From Bacteroides sp. 51 (GTDB lineage: Bacteria; Bacteroidota; Bacteroidia; Bacteroidales; Bacteroidaceae): a stretch of 64,000 nt of DNA. Below the pieces are notes generated by a model. That model was not told where the DNA came from. It did no database searches and saw only the letters and a program-made list of their open reading frames with translations. This document shows positions 17,371-26,709 of this stretch, one piece after another (positions within the stretch are counted from its first letter, which is position 1; every line of letters begins with the position of its first letter). A program made the position numbers and the translations under genes. The stretch spans positions 18,480 through 82,479 of the forward strand of contig NZ_QVMI01000024.1 of NCBI RefSeq assembly GCF_010500965.1, read 5' to 3'.

Positions 17371-20190
17371 CTACTCATTCGTAGCCCCAATGCTACGGAT
17401 ATATTCGTTAGGGGTGATTCCCGTAATCTTCTTAAAGGAGCGGAAGAAAGAAGCACGCGAACTGAATCCACACAATTCGGCCAGCGCACTCAAGGTATAT
17501 TTGGAATAGTCAGAGTTGTTCACCATCTTTTTGAACTCTTCGATCCGGTATTCGTTGATGTAATCGTAATAAGATTGATTCAGGTATTGATTGAAAAAGT
17601 AAGATAGGGAGTGCGAGGAAGTATCAATGCCCTTTGCCAAATCTGCAATCTTCAAATCCTGGTTAGTATAGGGTTTCTCTTCTTCCATGAAAAGAGATAG
17701 CTTCTGCAACAGTGCTTTACATTCTTCAGTTGTTAAACGATTTGTTTTATACTTTTCTTCAGGAGATTTGTGACTTTCAACTTCCTCCGGTATAGTCGCA
17801 TTCATCGAAACCGGGTTGGCGGTTTGTGTTACTTTCTTAAAAACAACGTTCTTTTTCCGTGCTATATAGGAACGGCTCACCCAATACAAAACAATACCGG
17901 CCAATAGCAACACAATCCAGAACCAAACCGGAAACAAAGGTGGAACTACTACTTGAATACCTACTTCCGATTGCTCATTGCCTGGTATTCTTACCCTGAA
18001 TTTATAGGTTCCCGAAGACAAGTCATAATATGAAACCTGACTCAGCCCGGTGGTATGTTTCCATTCATTTTCCAATCCCTCCAATTTATACTCATACACC
18101 ATTGTAGATGGGTCGGTATAAGACAAGTTCACGAAACTAAAAACTATATTATTCTGGTTATGGCTCAACATAATCTCGTCTTTGGATATAGCTTCTGATC
18201 TTTTCTCCGGATCAAGCCTGTTTCCATTGATTTGTATATCTGTCAGTACTATTCGATAAGGATTACGAGAGATTTTATGAATATTCTGCGGTTCAACAAA
18301 CAAAAGCCCTTTGGCATTGCCAAACCAAAGAATTCCTTTTTCATCCTTATATGCTGCATTGTTTGTAAAGGTCGGGCTCGGAATACCATCACTGAAATTG
18401 TAGAGATGGTAGGCAGCCTCGTCTTCTTTAGTCCGGATAAGTCCATCGTCACAACCCAACCAAACCCAGTGCTGATCATCTTCTACAATAGACATAAAGG
18501 CATTGCCATTCAATATCGGATTCATCGGAGTCCGATAAAAGCGGGTCATGGAAAGATTAGAAGTCAGCATGCTTCCTTTATCGGGCAGGAAATACAGATT
18601 ATGGAAAGAATCTTCGTAAATAGTCCTGATCTTTTCTTTGTGTGCAAAGCCCTCGGGAAACACATTGGTCCGTAGGTTTCTCGATGAGGGATCGTAAAGT
18701 GCCATTCCCTCTTCGGTACAAATCCAACCTTTGTTTGTAGAGTCAAAGAAGATTTCATACACATTCCCCTCGGGAAGCTGCGAATTGCTATGCGTGTATT
18801 GTTTGAGTTCTTTTTCTTTCTTATTGTAGCAGTACATTCCGTCGGAAGCACCTATCCATAGATTCCCACTTCCATCTGGTTGTAAACAGAAAATGTGCCC
18901 GTTCCGGAAGGTTGAAGATGAGGATTCTTCGAGATCATGAACTGCCAAAGTAGACGGATCAAGTATTGAAAGTCCACCACCATAGGTTCCAACATAATAT
19001 TCATTTTCATAATAAGTGATGGAGAGAATAAGATTGGCCCGTAGCACCGGCATCAGGAAACTTTTGAATTGTTTCCGTACTTCGTCTATATAGAAAAGTC
19101 CATCGCGTGTTCCTATCAGCTTCTTGTTATCGTGGATGAGAAACGACCGCACTTGCATATTCATAGAATCGAAATAAGGCGGAAAGTCATACACAGTAAA
19201 CAATCCGCTTTGATAGAGACTATAGTCAAAACCTGCCTGATAGAACCCTACCCAGAGGATATTCTCTTTATCGACCAGCAAGGAATAAACTGAATTGGAA
19301 CGAATACTTGCTTTATCTTTGGAGTCGTGCCGGAAGGAACGGATAATTTTCTTTTCACTGTGTGAGAGGAAATGCACTCCATTCCCGTCAGTAGATACAT
19401 AGATTAAATCTTTACCATCAGTGGATATGGAGGAGATGATATTGCAATCTACATCCACAAAGTTCGCAAACTGATTGGTGAGGATATCGAACCGGATGAT
19501 TCCCCGATTATCCGTACCCAGATAAAGCGTATTGTCAATATGCGTTATGCACCGGAAAGAATATGGAGAAGCATTTGAGTCTGAATTATACGATAATATC
19601 TCCTCGCTTTGGGGATTATAGGAATACAAATCTTTGGAAGTCAGCATCCAAAGCATACCATCGTCAGCTATTTCCAATGCTACCACATGGTTGGTAGAAG
19701 AAAGAATATTAATATCGAGTACGATTCTTTTAAAAATACCCGATTCGTAAATAAACAGCCCTTTTTCAGTAGCAACATAGAGTTTATTGTTGCCATCAAA
19801 AGCAAGAGCCGAAACAGCACAATCAATGGTTTCGGGCACAATGTGTTCCATTTGGTCGGTTTCTTTGTTCAATCGCCAAAGCCCCAGTCCGTTACCCACC
19901 CACAGGTATCTATCATCCATTTCTGTTATGGCCGTAACCCGCTTCCGTTTCACATCGGAACCCGTAAATGGATAGTGTTTGATACTCACTCCGTCGAAAC
20001 GATCCAAGCAGTTATCAGTACCCAGCCACACAAACCCAACAGAGTCTTTATAAATAACATTCACCAAAAGATCGGAAAGTCCATCGGCCATAGAAACGCC
20101 ACGGAATGTATTTACCCGTGCCGATAGAGGAGAACTTATCCAGGAGAACAGAATAGATACAAAGACAACATATGTCAGAAAGTTTCTCAT
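17371..20190 (-). CDS. Membrane propeller-AraC regulator lacking kinase and receiver domains
   Basis: The 939-residue product has a signal peptide or first membrane helix (residues 1-24), then many regulator-propeller repeats (~25-670; for example SVGFVWLGTDNCLDRFDG and ENILWVGFYQAGFDY), a Y_Y_Y domain (~680-745) ending YKFRVRIPGN, and one membrane helix around residues 748-770 (VWFWIVLLLAGIVLYW). A ~60-residue linker leads to an AraC-type DNA-binding domain (~830-935: LKIADLAKGIDTSSHSLSYF, then LSALAELCGFSSRASFFRSF and the closing GITPNEYIRSI). Normal hybrid two-component systems carry HisKA, HATPase and REC between membrane helix and AraC; all are missing without any frameshift. It is thus probably a one-component, membrane-bound transcription regulator that senses a periplasmic oligosaccharide of PUL-1. 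Confidence 0.9.
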   Translation of the reverse strand: MRNFLTYVVFVSILFSWISSPLSARVNTFRGVSMADGLSDLLVNVIYKDSVGFVWLGTDNCLDRFDGVSIKHYPFTGSDVKRKRVTAITEMDDRYLWVGNGLGLWRLNKETDQMEHIVPETIDCAVSALAFDGNNKLYVATEKGLFIYESGIFKRIVLDINILSSTNHVVALEIADDGMLWMLTSKDLYSYNPQSEEILSYNSDSNASPYSFRCITHIDNTLYLGTDNRGIIRFDILTNQFANFVDVDCNIISSISTDGKDLIYVSTDGNGVHFLSHSEKKIIRSFRHDSKDKASIRSNSVYSLLVDKENILWVGFYQAGFDYSLYQSGLFTVYDFPPYFDSMNMQVRSFLIHDNKKLIGTRDGLFYIDEVRKQFKSFLMPVLRANLILSITYYENEYYVGTYGGGLSILDPSTLAVHDLEESSSSTFRNGHIFCLQPDGSGNLWIGASDGMYCYNKKEKELKQYTHSNSQLPEGNVYEIFFDSTNKGWICTEEGMALYDPSSRNLRTNVFPEGFAHKEKIRTIYEDSFHNLYFLPDKGSMLTSNLSMTRFYRTPMNPILNGNAFMSIVEDDQHWVWLGCDDGLIRTKEDEAAYHLYNFSDGIPSPTFTNNAAYKDEKGILWFGNAKGLLFVEPQNIHKISRNPYRIVLTDIQINGNRLDPEKRSEAISKDEIMLSHNQNNIVFSFVNLSYTDPSTMVYEYKLEGLENEWKHTTGLSQVSYYDLSSGTYKFRVRIPGNEQSEVGIQVVVPPLFPVWFWIVLLLAGIVLYWVSRSYIARKKNVVFKKVTQTANPVSMNATIPEEVESHKSPEEKYKTNRLTTEECKALLQKLSLFMEEEKPYTNQDLKIADLAKGIDTSSHSLSYFFNQYLNQSYYDYINEYRIEEFKKMVNNSDYSKYTLSALAELCGFSSRASFFRSFKKITGITPNEYIRSIGATNE

Positions 20191-20244
20191 TAGCTGAATG
20201 ATATTACCAAAAACTTAGTTTACCCATGAAGTGAAGAGTACACA

Positions 20245-20252
20245 CAAATATA
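20245..20252 (-). promoter_or_regulatory. Predicted -7 box upstream of the propeller-AraC regulator
   Basis: The minus strand reads TATATTTG, a perfect TAnnTTTG, about 55 bp upstream of the ATG. No clear -33 TTTG at the right distance was found. Confidence 0.4.
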
Positions 20253-20283
20253 CAGAAATTCATTGAATGAAAGCTAAGAGCCT

Positions 20284-20327
20284 TAAAAAAAGTCCATGAA
20301 ACAGACTATTTGCCTGCTTCATGAACT
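20284..20327 (-). terminator. Rho-independent terminator after the large heparinase-like gene
   Basis: On the minus strand, 20327-20314 and 20304-20291 form a 14-bp stem with two G-U pairs, followed by seven T residues (20290-20284). It lies 17 bp after the stop at 20345 and separates GH89/lyase from the regulator. Confidence 0.85.
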
Positions 20328-20344
20328 GCAATATCCATCAGGAA

Positions 20345-23074
20345 TCAGAGTAGCCTGTAATTTGTTATCCCTACTTTGTATTTCTTTTTACCGATAGTCA
20401 CTGTGCAAGGGCTTGACGTAGCAATATACCAATCTCCGTTTTTCCTCTCCAACGTTAGATTCGCAGAATTCGCAGACAGGATAGTTATATCCTTATACTT
20501 CAATTGCGTTCCATTGCCAAGAAAGAGTACACAATCGTCATTCTTTTCTACGCCCACCAACGCATAGGTTCCTGTGGCAGTTATTTGTTTATACGTTGCA
20601 GTAGATTCGTGCGATCCTTGCGAGAAGATATAATCTATTCGTCCGTTTTTGTTTTCCACACAGATTCCTGCGCAGTCATCAGCCTTAGTTTCGGCATTAA
20701 AGAAGGATACAGATGCAATACCAGACGGTTCATTTTTACTGCTTGGTTCAAAAACAGAAACAAACGGACGCGTCCATGCTTCTCCGGTTTGGCGTGCTAC
20801 ATAAGTCAGTGTAGGTTGTTCTTTTACATTATATGGCATCCCGGGTGTACGGCTCAGTCCTTCGCACATGGGGCTAAGGGCAGAGAAAACTTCGCGCCCC
20901 TCCTCTCCTTTCATCCACATATTCATGTAGATATCATCGCCATCGGGCATGCGCATGGTGAATGTGGCTTTGACATCTTTGTCTGTTTTCGTGCTCTTCT
21001 TATCGAAGATATAAGAATAGGCATATAAATGCGCTCCGGCAAAAGCAAGTTCTTCCGTAGGTTGCAGGTTCAGATCACGACCATCAGAAGCAGTCAGTTC
21101 CATATTCTGCCCCAGGTTGTGGTAGAAATAATCGTGCATCTTATCTCCTCCTTTCTCTTTACGACTGCGGAATACATCAACATAGTAACCTGTAGTCGGA
21201 GAAGTAGTAACAATACTCATCAACCGGGTTTGATCGGCACGGGTTTCAGGTTCGCGGAAGTAAACATCACTATAAGTAACACCACGATAAATTCCCTCCT
21301 TTATTTCGGGCTGTGGATAGCACGACAGCAATTCAAAAGCATGATTGCTCTTCATGATTGGATAACTGGAAATTCCATCTACACAAACAGTATTGTGCGA
21401 TGGGAACTGACCGTAATACTCGGCATAATCGAGTGCAAAGTATCCGGTTCCGATACCAGCATCGGGAGCCAATGGAAAACCCTTTCCATAAAGTTCCATA
21501 GATATGCCGTTGGCATGCATATGGTTCCCTTCGGAGCCATTAAGCGAGATCATCAGGCTATTACGTCCGCTCATTCCGTTACGTTGCACAAACCAACTTA
21601 CGTTGGGTGCCCAAAAGGTTGACGAAACATAATCTTCTATTTTACCTGCGGGGGTATCCGGATCAAGCATCAGAGGTTTATCCGTAAAGAAAGAAGTGAT
21701 ATCTGCCCGGACATTCTTTTTCTCCTGCGAACCAGATGCAGCATGCGGATCAAAGAGTTTAAGCATAGCTGTAAACTTCTGCTCTTGTTCCTTTTTATCG
21801 TAACGCTGGGCATTGGAAATCATGCGATGGAAAATATCGGTACGCAGTTTGCCCGGATGAGTATCTCCAAATCCTACAATATTATGATTGGGGAAAAGGT
21901 ATTGCGGAGTTGCCGACACGGCTCTTTCAAGCACAGGCAACTGAGGAAGAATATCGTAATTCAAATTACGGTCGAACCAATCTACAAAATTGCAGAAGTC
22001 GGCCACTACATTGATACTATATCCCGGACACTCCGCCCAAATACCGGTTTGCTTATCAAAACCGTAGTCTATCAGTTTAGGAAGCGACCACTGGCGTATG
22101 CTGTTTTTATTGAGCACATAGTCAATATAGTATTGACGGCCTTTACCATCGGTATATTGGTTGTCGTCTTCCAACACTAAACCAATATTCAGGATATAAA
22201 GTGCCTGAAACAAGTTCCAGTTGTTGTGTGGCACACCGTTATCAATAATATTATCTGCCCATTTCTTGAATGCAGCAGCATAGACAGGCATTTTTTCACG
22301 CTTGTTTGCGCTTAAATCATCATACAGGAAGTCGTATAGGGGAACAAGTTCATTCAGAATATCTTCATGAATAACCTCGAATGAAGCTAACCCAACGAGA
22401 GTCTGTTGGTGCCCGTTGTTCAGATCAATAGGAACATTGCGGTAGTATATGCCAGTCATATAAGTATCGAATACTTCACGAGCCAATGCGGCATATTTCT
22501 GCTCTCCGGTAAACCACCATAAAAAAGCGGCATCACGGGCAATCGCCATGATCTCGCGGTTAATGGATTCTATATTCCGGCCAGTCTCAGCAGGAGCAAC
22601 CCATTCCAATGGCCTACCTTCCTTTGCTTTGTTATGAAAGAAGACTCCTCGTTCATCATCCATATAAGGCAAAACCTCCTCTAACGCGGGGCGGGCATAT
22701 GCAGATGTCGCTGCCCGTGTTCCGGTATAGCGAACCGTCGGAACCGGAGCGGCTTCCCCACCTGCATGCGAAAACACTTCTCCTTTTATAAAAATATCAA
22801 CAGCCCGGCTATTCCAATACATTTGCAGACGGGAAACGAGCCATTCGGGTTCACGATCGGCATATCTATCGGTACGGCTTTTAATTTTCTCAAAAACATC
22901 CTTAGCCCAGGCCTCTTTCTGTATAAGTTGATGTACCGTTTCTTTTCCTTCGGCTGTGGTCAATACCCTGGGATGCCCTTGCGGATACTGTTCAGGCAAA
23001 GCAATATGTTGTGCCTGAATGTGTATAGATAGGAATAATCCTATACATACGGATATCATTTTCATGTATTTCAT
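20345..23074 (-). CDS. Large heparinase II/III-family lyase (909 aa)
   Basis: The protein has a signal peptide (ends HIQAQ). A helical domain (residues ~60-420) holds NNGHQQTLVGLASFEVIHED, PHNNWNLFQALYILN and AECPGYSINVVADFC. The heparinase II/III domain (~480-720) has GSEGNHMHANGISMELYG, where the His residues are in the catalytic area, and PLAPDAGIGTGYF. A beta-sandwich C-terminal part completes it. It is longer than the 719-residue paralogue in the same locus, from which it differs strongly, so the two probably act on different bonds. It sits 77 bp after GH89 and has its own strong terminator, forming a two-gene operon. Lyase activity on a uronic-acid-containing glycan is known for the family; the substrate is not known. 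Confidence 0.82.
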   Translation of the reverse strand: MKYMKMISVCIGLFLSIHIQAQHIALPEQYPQGHPRVLTTAEGKETVHQLIQKEAWAKDVFEKIKSRTDRYADREPEWLVSRLQMYWNSRAVDIFIKGEVFSHAGGEAAPVPTVRYTGTRAATSAYARPALEEVLPYMDDERGVFFHNKAKEGRPLEWVAPAETGRNIESINREIMAIARDAAFLWWFTGEQKYAALAREVFDTYMTGIYYRNVPIDLNNGHQQTLVGLASFEVIHEDILNELVPLYDFLYDDLSANKREKMPVYAAAFKKWADNIIDNGVPHNNWNLFQALYILNIGLVLEDDNQYTDGKGRQYYIDYVLNKNSIRQWSLPKLIDYGFDKQTGIWAECPGYSINVVADFCNFVDWFDRNLNYDILPQLPVLERAVSATPQYLFPNHNIVGFGDTHPGKLRTDIFHRMISNAQRYDKKEQEQKFTAMLKLFDPHAASGSQEKKNVRADITSFFTDKPLMLDPDTPAGKIEDYVSSTFWAPNVSWFVQRNGMSGRNSLMISLNGSEGNHMHANGISMELYGKGFPLAPDAGIGTGYFALDYAEYYGQFPSHNTVCVDGISSYPIMKSNHAFELLSCYPQPEIKEGIYRGVTYSDVYFREPETRADQTRLMSIVTTSPTTGYYVDVFRSRKEKGGDKMHDYFYHNLGQNMELTASDGRDLNLQPTEELAFAGAHLYAYSYIFDKKSTKTDKDVKATFTMRMPDGDDIYMNMWMKGEEGREVFSALSPMCEGLSRTPGMPYNVKEQPTLTYVARQTGEAWTRPFVSVFEPSSKNEPSGIASVSFFNAETKADDCAGICVENKNGRIDYIFSQGSHESTATYKQITATGTYALVGVEKNDDCVLFLGNGTQLKYKDITILSANSANLTLERKNGDWYIATSSPCTVTIGKKKYKVGITNYRLL

Positions 23075-23151
23075 TTATATATCAAAGTTATAACGTTCTG
23101 GAATAATACGAATAAATAAAGAAATACACTCAAATTTACATTAGAGAATTG

Positions 23152-25326
23152 TCAATTATAGTATTTATTGAAGATTTCTTTTACTGTTGTGATCGGATCA
23201 TACTGAACAGTGGCCGGACAAACTTCCGGCTTCATGGAAGTAGTGGCCCACTCATATTCCATTTGAAAGAAGGATGTAGCGTCCGGAGTAGGTTGTCCGG
23301 CTTTGAGGCAATCGAAATACAGTTTCCAACGCTTGTAATAATAATCTTTTAGCAAACCTCCCCATTCACGATTTGAATAGTCATGCAATCCTCCACCGTT
23401 AGCTGCTGCCATAGGTCCCCAGGTAGTTATTTGTAAGCGGGCATTTCTTTCATACAAGTTCTTTTCAGCAATGGTATTTCCGAGTTTACGGGCAGACTCA
23501 ATCCATGTATCCAACCTGAAATCAGGAATTGTATTCATAAGTCTATCTTGATCAAGAATAACCTCCAAGAAACGATCGATCAACGAATTCCGAAGCTGTA
23601 TTTCTTCTGAATTATGGGCGGAATTGATTTGTTTAAGCAGTTCGTATGCATAATCGGCCAACGTTTGACGCGTAATATCAACCAGATCATAAACGTAATT
23701 TGAACCCGACAAGATATCACTTTGCGACAATAGTAGCTTTGCCGCTTCCCGTACTTCATCCATATTATAATAAATAGCAGCCGTAGACCAGGTTGAAACT
23801 GAATTTACTGTTAACGACGGACGTGCACATAATACAGATTCCGATACCCCATCCTGATTGGTAGGACAGTTGTAAATGCCATTCGAAAGCAGATACCAGG
23901 CTTTCTCTATCTCGGGAGTAGTACAACCATAACGGGCTTTTACATAATGACTGATCCAATCGCCAACAGAAATTGCCGTCGGGCGCCAAGCCAACTCATA
24001 AGCCAATTCATAAACCACAGGATTATTTTCAATAGCTTCCATAGTCGTTCCTACGCCTTTCATCGTTTGCGGATAACGCCATCGTGCTTCATTAAACTCT
24101 CGTATTGTCCTGTCCAATCGTCCGTGCATGCCGGTACGACCACCAAAGTTATTCAAAACACAAAATACGAACTCATGCCGGTCTTTTGTACCAGTTTGCT
24201 TGTAACCGTCCCATTCCAACCATTTCTTACGGGCGTCAGAAAATAAATCGAGTACAACGAGAGTCCCCGGTTCAAGAGCATCCAAAGCTTCCTGCCGTGG
24301 ATTCTCCTGCCAGGATTGGATCACCCATTGAGGTGTTTCCTCGCATCCGCTATATGTTTTCATGGCGTTATATACTGCCTGAAATGCATCGGTAAGGTTC
24401 ACTCCCTTTACACTTCCTCCTTCATGGAACGGGTCCATACTATAATAGGTAGAAGTACCATAAAGTTCGCGCAACTCCTCATAGTAATATTGAGCCATTT
24501 CATTAAAATTCTCATCGGTAGGTAACAAGAAACCCGGGCGTTGGAAACCACACCACGTTCCCGGATCAGAAATGCTCCAATCTTTTTTACTACGAATATT
24601 GCTCGGCACCATACCCGAGTATCCGGCAAACACTGGTTGCATCCCCAATTCCCGCATACGTGCAACGATCTTTTTCTGTAACGCTTCCTGTCGGTCATAC
24701 CAACTATCAGGGTTAGGTCCTCCCCAACCTTCGAGGTTATTCATCAGAAACCAGGCTTGAAAGCCCGATCCGGCAATAAAATCATTAGCCTCAGCCTTAG
24801 TATATCCTAACTTCTGAGTCAATACATTCCTCCAAACCACTTCGGTTCCGGTCAGGGCAAGGGGCATATTTACGCCATGCAAAGCCATCCAGTCGATTTC
24901 CTTTTGCCAACGTTCCCAATCCCAGAAAGCCATAGAATAAGAATAAGTACAATAATTGAGGTAATAACGATATGAAAGCGAGGTTTGATACACTTCTTTA
25001 TGGTCAGGAAGGGGAAGATTCACGGTAGTCAAATCCGTTGTGAGGTTATTCCAGGTAAGTAAAATACCTGCGTGGTATTTCAAATACCAATGAATGCCGG
25101 TCGCGACAGACAAATAGCTATCGCCAATTATTTTGGGTTTTCTGTTTTCCGAATCTATGGTGAAATATTCATTTCCATTGGCAACCGGTTCAATGGCGAT
25201 AATAAACCTGTCGCTGGTACCATTGCCACCAATTCGATTTAATAAATCATTTGCGGGATTCGAATACATCCTTAATCCACATATTAATAAGGTGGCTAAG
25301 GCAATAAAGAAGCTTTTTTTGCTCAT
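23152..25326 (-). CDS. GH89 alpha-N-acetylglucosaminidase (NAGLU-like)
   Basis: The 724-residue protein has a signal peptide (residues 1-22) and the three-part NAGLU layout: small N-terminal alpha/beta domain, catalytic (beta/alpha)8 barrel and all-helical C-terminal domain. Hallmarks are YRYYLNYCTYSYSMAFWDW, EIDWMALHGVNMPLALTGTE with Glu162 and YSMDPFHEGG with Glu302; these glutamates correspond to the acid/base and nucleophile pair of the family. The family removes terminal alpha-1,4-GlcNAc, as in heparan sulfate or on mucin O-glycans. Co-location with uronan lyases suggests a glycan that contains GlcNAc next to a uronic acid. It is first in a two-gene operon with the 909-residue lyase. Confidence 0.92.
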   Translation of the reverse strand: MSKKSFFIALATLLICGLRMYSNPANDLLNRIGGNGTSDRFIIAIEPVANGNEYFTIDSENRKPKIIGDSYLSVATGIHWYLKYHAGILLTWNNLTTDLTTVNLPLPDHKEVYQTSLSYRYYLNYCTYSYSMAFWDWERWQKEIDWMALHGVNMPLALTGTEVVWRNVLTQKLGYTKAEANDFIAGSGFQAWFLMNNLEGWGGPNPDSWYDRQEALQKKIVARMRELGMQPVFAGYSGMVPSNIRSKKDWSISDPGTWCGFQRPGFLLPTDENFNEMAQYYYEELRELYGTSTYYSMDPFHEGGSVKGVNLTDAFQAVYNAMKTYSGCEETPQWVIQSWQENPRQEALDALEPGTLVVLDLFSDARKKWLEWDGYKQTGTKDRHEFVFCVLNNFGGRTGMHGRLDRTIREFNEARWRYPQTMKGVGTTMEAIENNPVVYELAYELAWRPTAISVGDWISHYVKARYGCTTPEIEKAWYLLSNGIYNCPTNQDGVSESVLCARPSLTVNSVSTWSTAAIYYNMDEVREAAKLLLSQSDILSGSNYVYDLVDITRQTLADYAYELLKQINSAHNSEEIQLRNSLIDRFLEVILDQDRLMNTIPDFRLDTWIESARKLGNTIAEKNLYERNARLQITTWGPMAAANGGGLHDYSNREWGGLLKDYYYKRWKLYFDCLKAGQPTPDATSFFQMEYEWATTSMKPEVCPATVQYDPITTVKEIFNKYYN

Positions 25327-25377
25327 TGTAATGGGGGTAAATTTATAATAATTCTATTTATAGTGTTTCTTCACATA

Positions 25378-25385
25378 CAAAGATA
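25378..25385 (-). promoter_or_regulatory. Predicted -7 box for the GH89 operon
   Basis: The minus strand reads TATCTTTG about 50 bp upstream of the GH89 ATG. A TTTG lies further upstream but with only 13 bp spacing, so the -33 element is weak. Confidence 0.45.
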
Positions 25386-25636
25386 TTCGTTTATAAGCCA
25401 AAGCTATGTGCTCGTTTACCGTGCTAATCGACTTCGCTTCAAACTACCCGAGTATGATACTGCTTCGAATTATAAACGATTGCAAGAGCGGATCAGTACT
25501 CCGGTGATGACGTTAGGTAAGAACATCTCTCCGGCATGGAAGTGGTTCTCTATTGCTGCATCTTTTTAGACCCTGCACTGACAATGAGATAAGGTTAAAG
25601 GATTGGAAGTTCGCCTAGTATTTGATTACTTATACA

Positions 25637-25706
25637 TAAAAAAAAGGGCCACTCCTCGCGAGCAGCCAATCTTTGTTAACCTTAAATCTAATACTATGAA
25701 AAACAC
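25637..25706 (-). ncRNA. Predicted ~70-nt small RNA with own promoter and terminator
   Basis: A near-ideal promoter on the minus strand (25742-25711) is followed within ~70 nt by an intrinsic terminator: GGCTGCTC at 25667-25660 pairs with the arm ending at 25647, around the loop GCGAG, followed by a run of nine T. The short product contains TAGATTTAAGGTTAAC and no useful reading frame. I recall similar leader/sRNA sequences in Bacteroides intergenic regions, but could not check. It points toward GH89, whose promoter lies after the terminator, so attenuation of GH89 is possible as an alternative. Confidence 0.7.
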
Positions 25707-25710
25707 ATTG

Positions 25711-25742
25711 CAAATATATTGTAGTTTGAGTTATCCACCAAA
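25711..25742 (-). promoter_or_regulatory. Canonical Bacteroidales promoter for the small RNA
   Basis: On the minus strand TTTG (25742-25739) is followed after exactly 20 bp by TATATTTG (25718-25711), the full -33/-7 consensus. This is one of the two best promoters in the window. Confidence 0.75.
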
Positions 25743-25844
25743 TATAATAACGAAATACAGTCTTTAATAACATCAGTTAATAAACTGGCGGCTTTAACTT
25801 AATATCTCTCGCAAATTTTAAAAGTTTTTAGGGATCAGCCTGCC

Positions 25845-26093
25845 TTAGCTTTGGCAGTTTCTGGTTCCGATTGATATTGAGAAACCGCGCAGTGACACAT
25901 CACCACCGGCAAAAAAATAAGGCAGATCCTTATCATCTGCCTTATTCTTCTTCCTGTCGTACACTTTTTTGGACTTAACAATTTTGTGATGGTTCAGCGG
26001 ATGTCCATAAAGCTCAATCTCCGCTTCCCTGCTTCCTTTTCGTGCAGCCTTGATATAATCTGTCAAGAGTTGCTGTTTCTTTTTCTTTTTCAT
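25845..26093 (-). CDS. Small basic conserved hypothetical protein (82 aa)
   Basis: The reading frame is open further upstream, but the start at 26093 (MKKKKKQQLLTDYIK) fits the look of a family of small Bacteroidetes proteins containing REAEIELYG and a Lys-rich SKKVYDRKKNK segment. The protein is strongly basic in its first 60 residues, soluble, and has no signal or membrane helix. Function is unknown; RNA or DNA binding would fit the charge but is not shown. It is a single gene, separated from its neighbours by repeat-containing intervals. Confidence 0.65.
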   Translation of the reverse strand: MKKKKKQQLLTDYIKAARKGSREAEIELYGHPLNHHKIVKSKKVYDRKKNKADDKDLPYFFAGGDVSLRGFSISIGTRNCQS

Positions 26094-26709
26094 TATATAT
26101 GTTATTAAAGCCGGACAAAGATAGTGAATTTCAGGGAAAGAATAGAAAGGGGGAGCTTTATTATGCATATACCCTGCTTCCTTTCTCTCTATTACATAAA
26201 GATTTTCCACGAAAAAAGCGTCATATCTGACACGGGCTTCCCAAAAGCCGATAAATAGGGACTCGTAGAACATGGCGTTTTATGAAGAAGTCGCATCCTA
26301 ATGTCACAAGTCACACGCAAAAAACTAAGAGCTACGGGTGAGTAGGATATTAACCGTGTTCGTACATGCAACCATCAATCATTTGTCCAAAGCAAAGGTC
26401 AGCTCCGGAATAGTACAGGAAAGAGAAGAACGTGCAAGTTTCCTGAGGCATAAAAGACCCGGGTCTTTTGCCTGGGAACACCCGGGTCTTCCATACCCAT
26501 ACACCCGGGTCTTTTGGACTGATACACCCGGGTGTATTCAAGGTTCACCCACTTGCTTATGAAGTTTGTAGTGATTTCTCTACGCAGTTTCTCTTATGGC
26601 AGAAAGCACAAACAGTGGTAGCATGTTTACTTACACAGCATGCCTGACTTCTGATATTTACATGCAACTTTTGTGCTAAAATAATGAGACGTAATCTTTT
26701 ATCAGTGAT
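26094..26709. other. 616-bp interval without a credible gene
   Basis: Short frames on both strands around 26338-26562 overlap each other and the CCCGGG array and are not believable as genes. Apart from array A4 (26458-26535) I see nothing recognisable. Confidence 0.6.
26455..26538. repeat. 23-bp-pitch CCCGGG array (array A4)
   Basis: CCCGGG starts at 26458, 26481, 26504 and 26527, exactly 23 bp apart. Three of the units continue as CCCGGGTCTT, the last as CCCGGGTGTATTC. The first unit is embedded in AAAGACCCGGGTCTTTT, a perfect palindrome. The array lies in a gene-free interval ~175 bp beyond the stop of the NTF2-like gene. Confidence 0.85.

Noticed and set aside
21029-21622. 197-codon plus-strand frame
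   Set aside because: Shadow opposite the large heparinase-like gene; no start signal or known motif.
25363-25569. 68-codon plus-strand frame upstream of GH89
   Set aside because: It covers the GH89 promoter region, has no family resemblance, and is not supported by a promoter of its own.
26338-26562. Short frames on both strands around the CCCGGG array
   Set aside because: They overlap each other and owe their open state to the repeat; no signal or domain.
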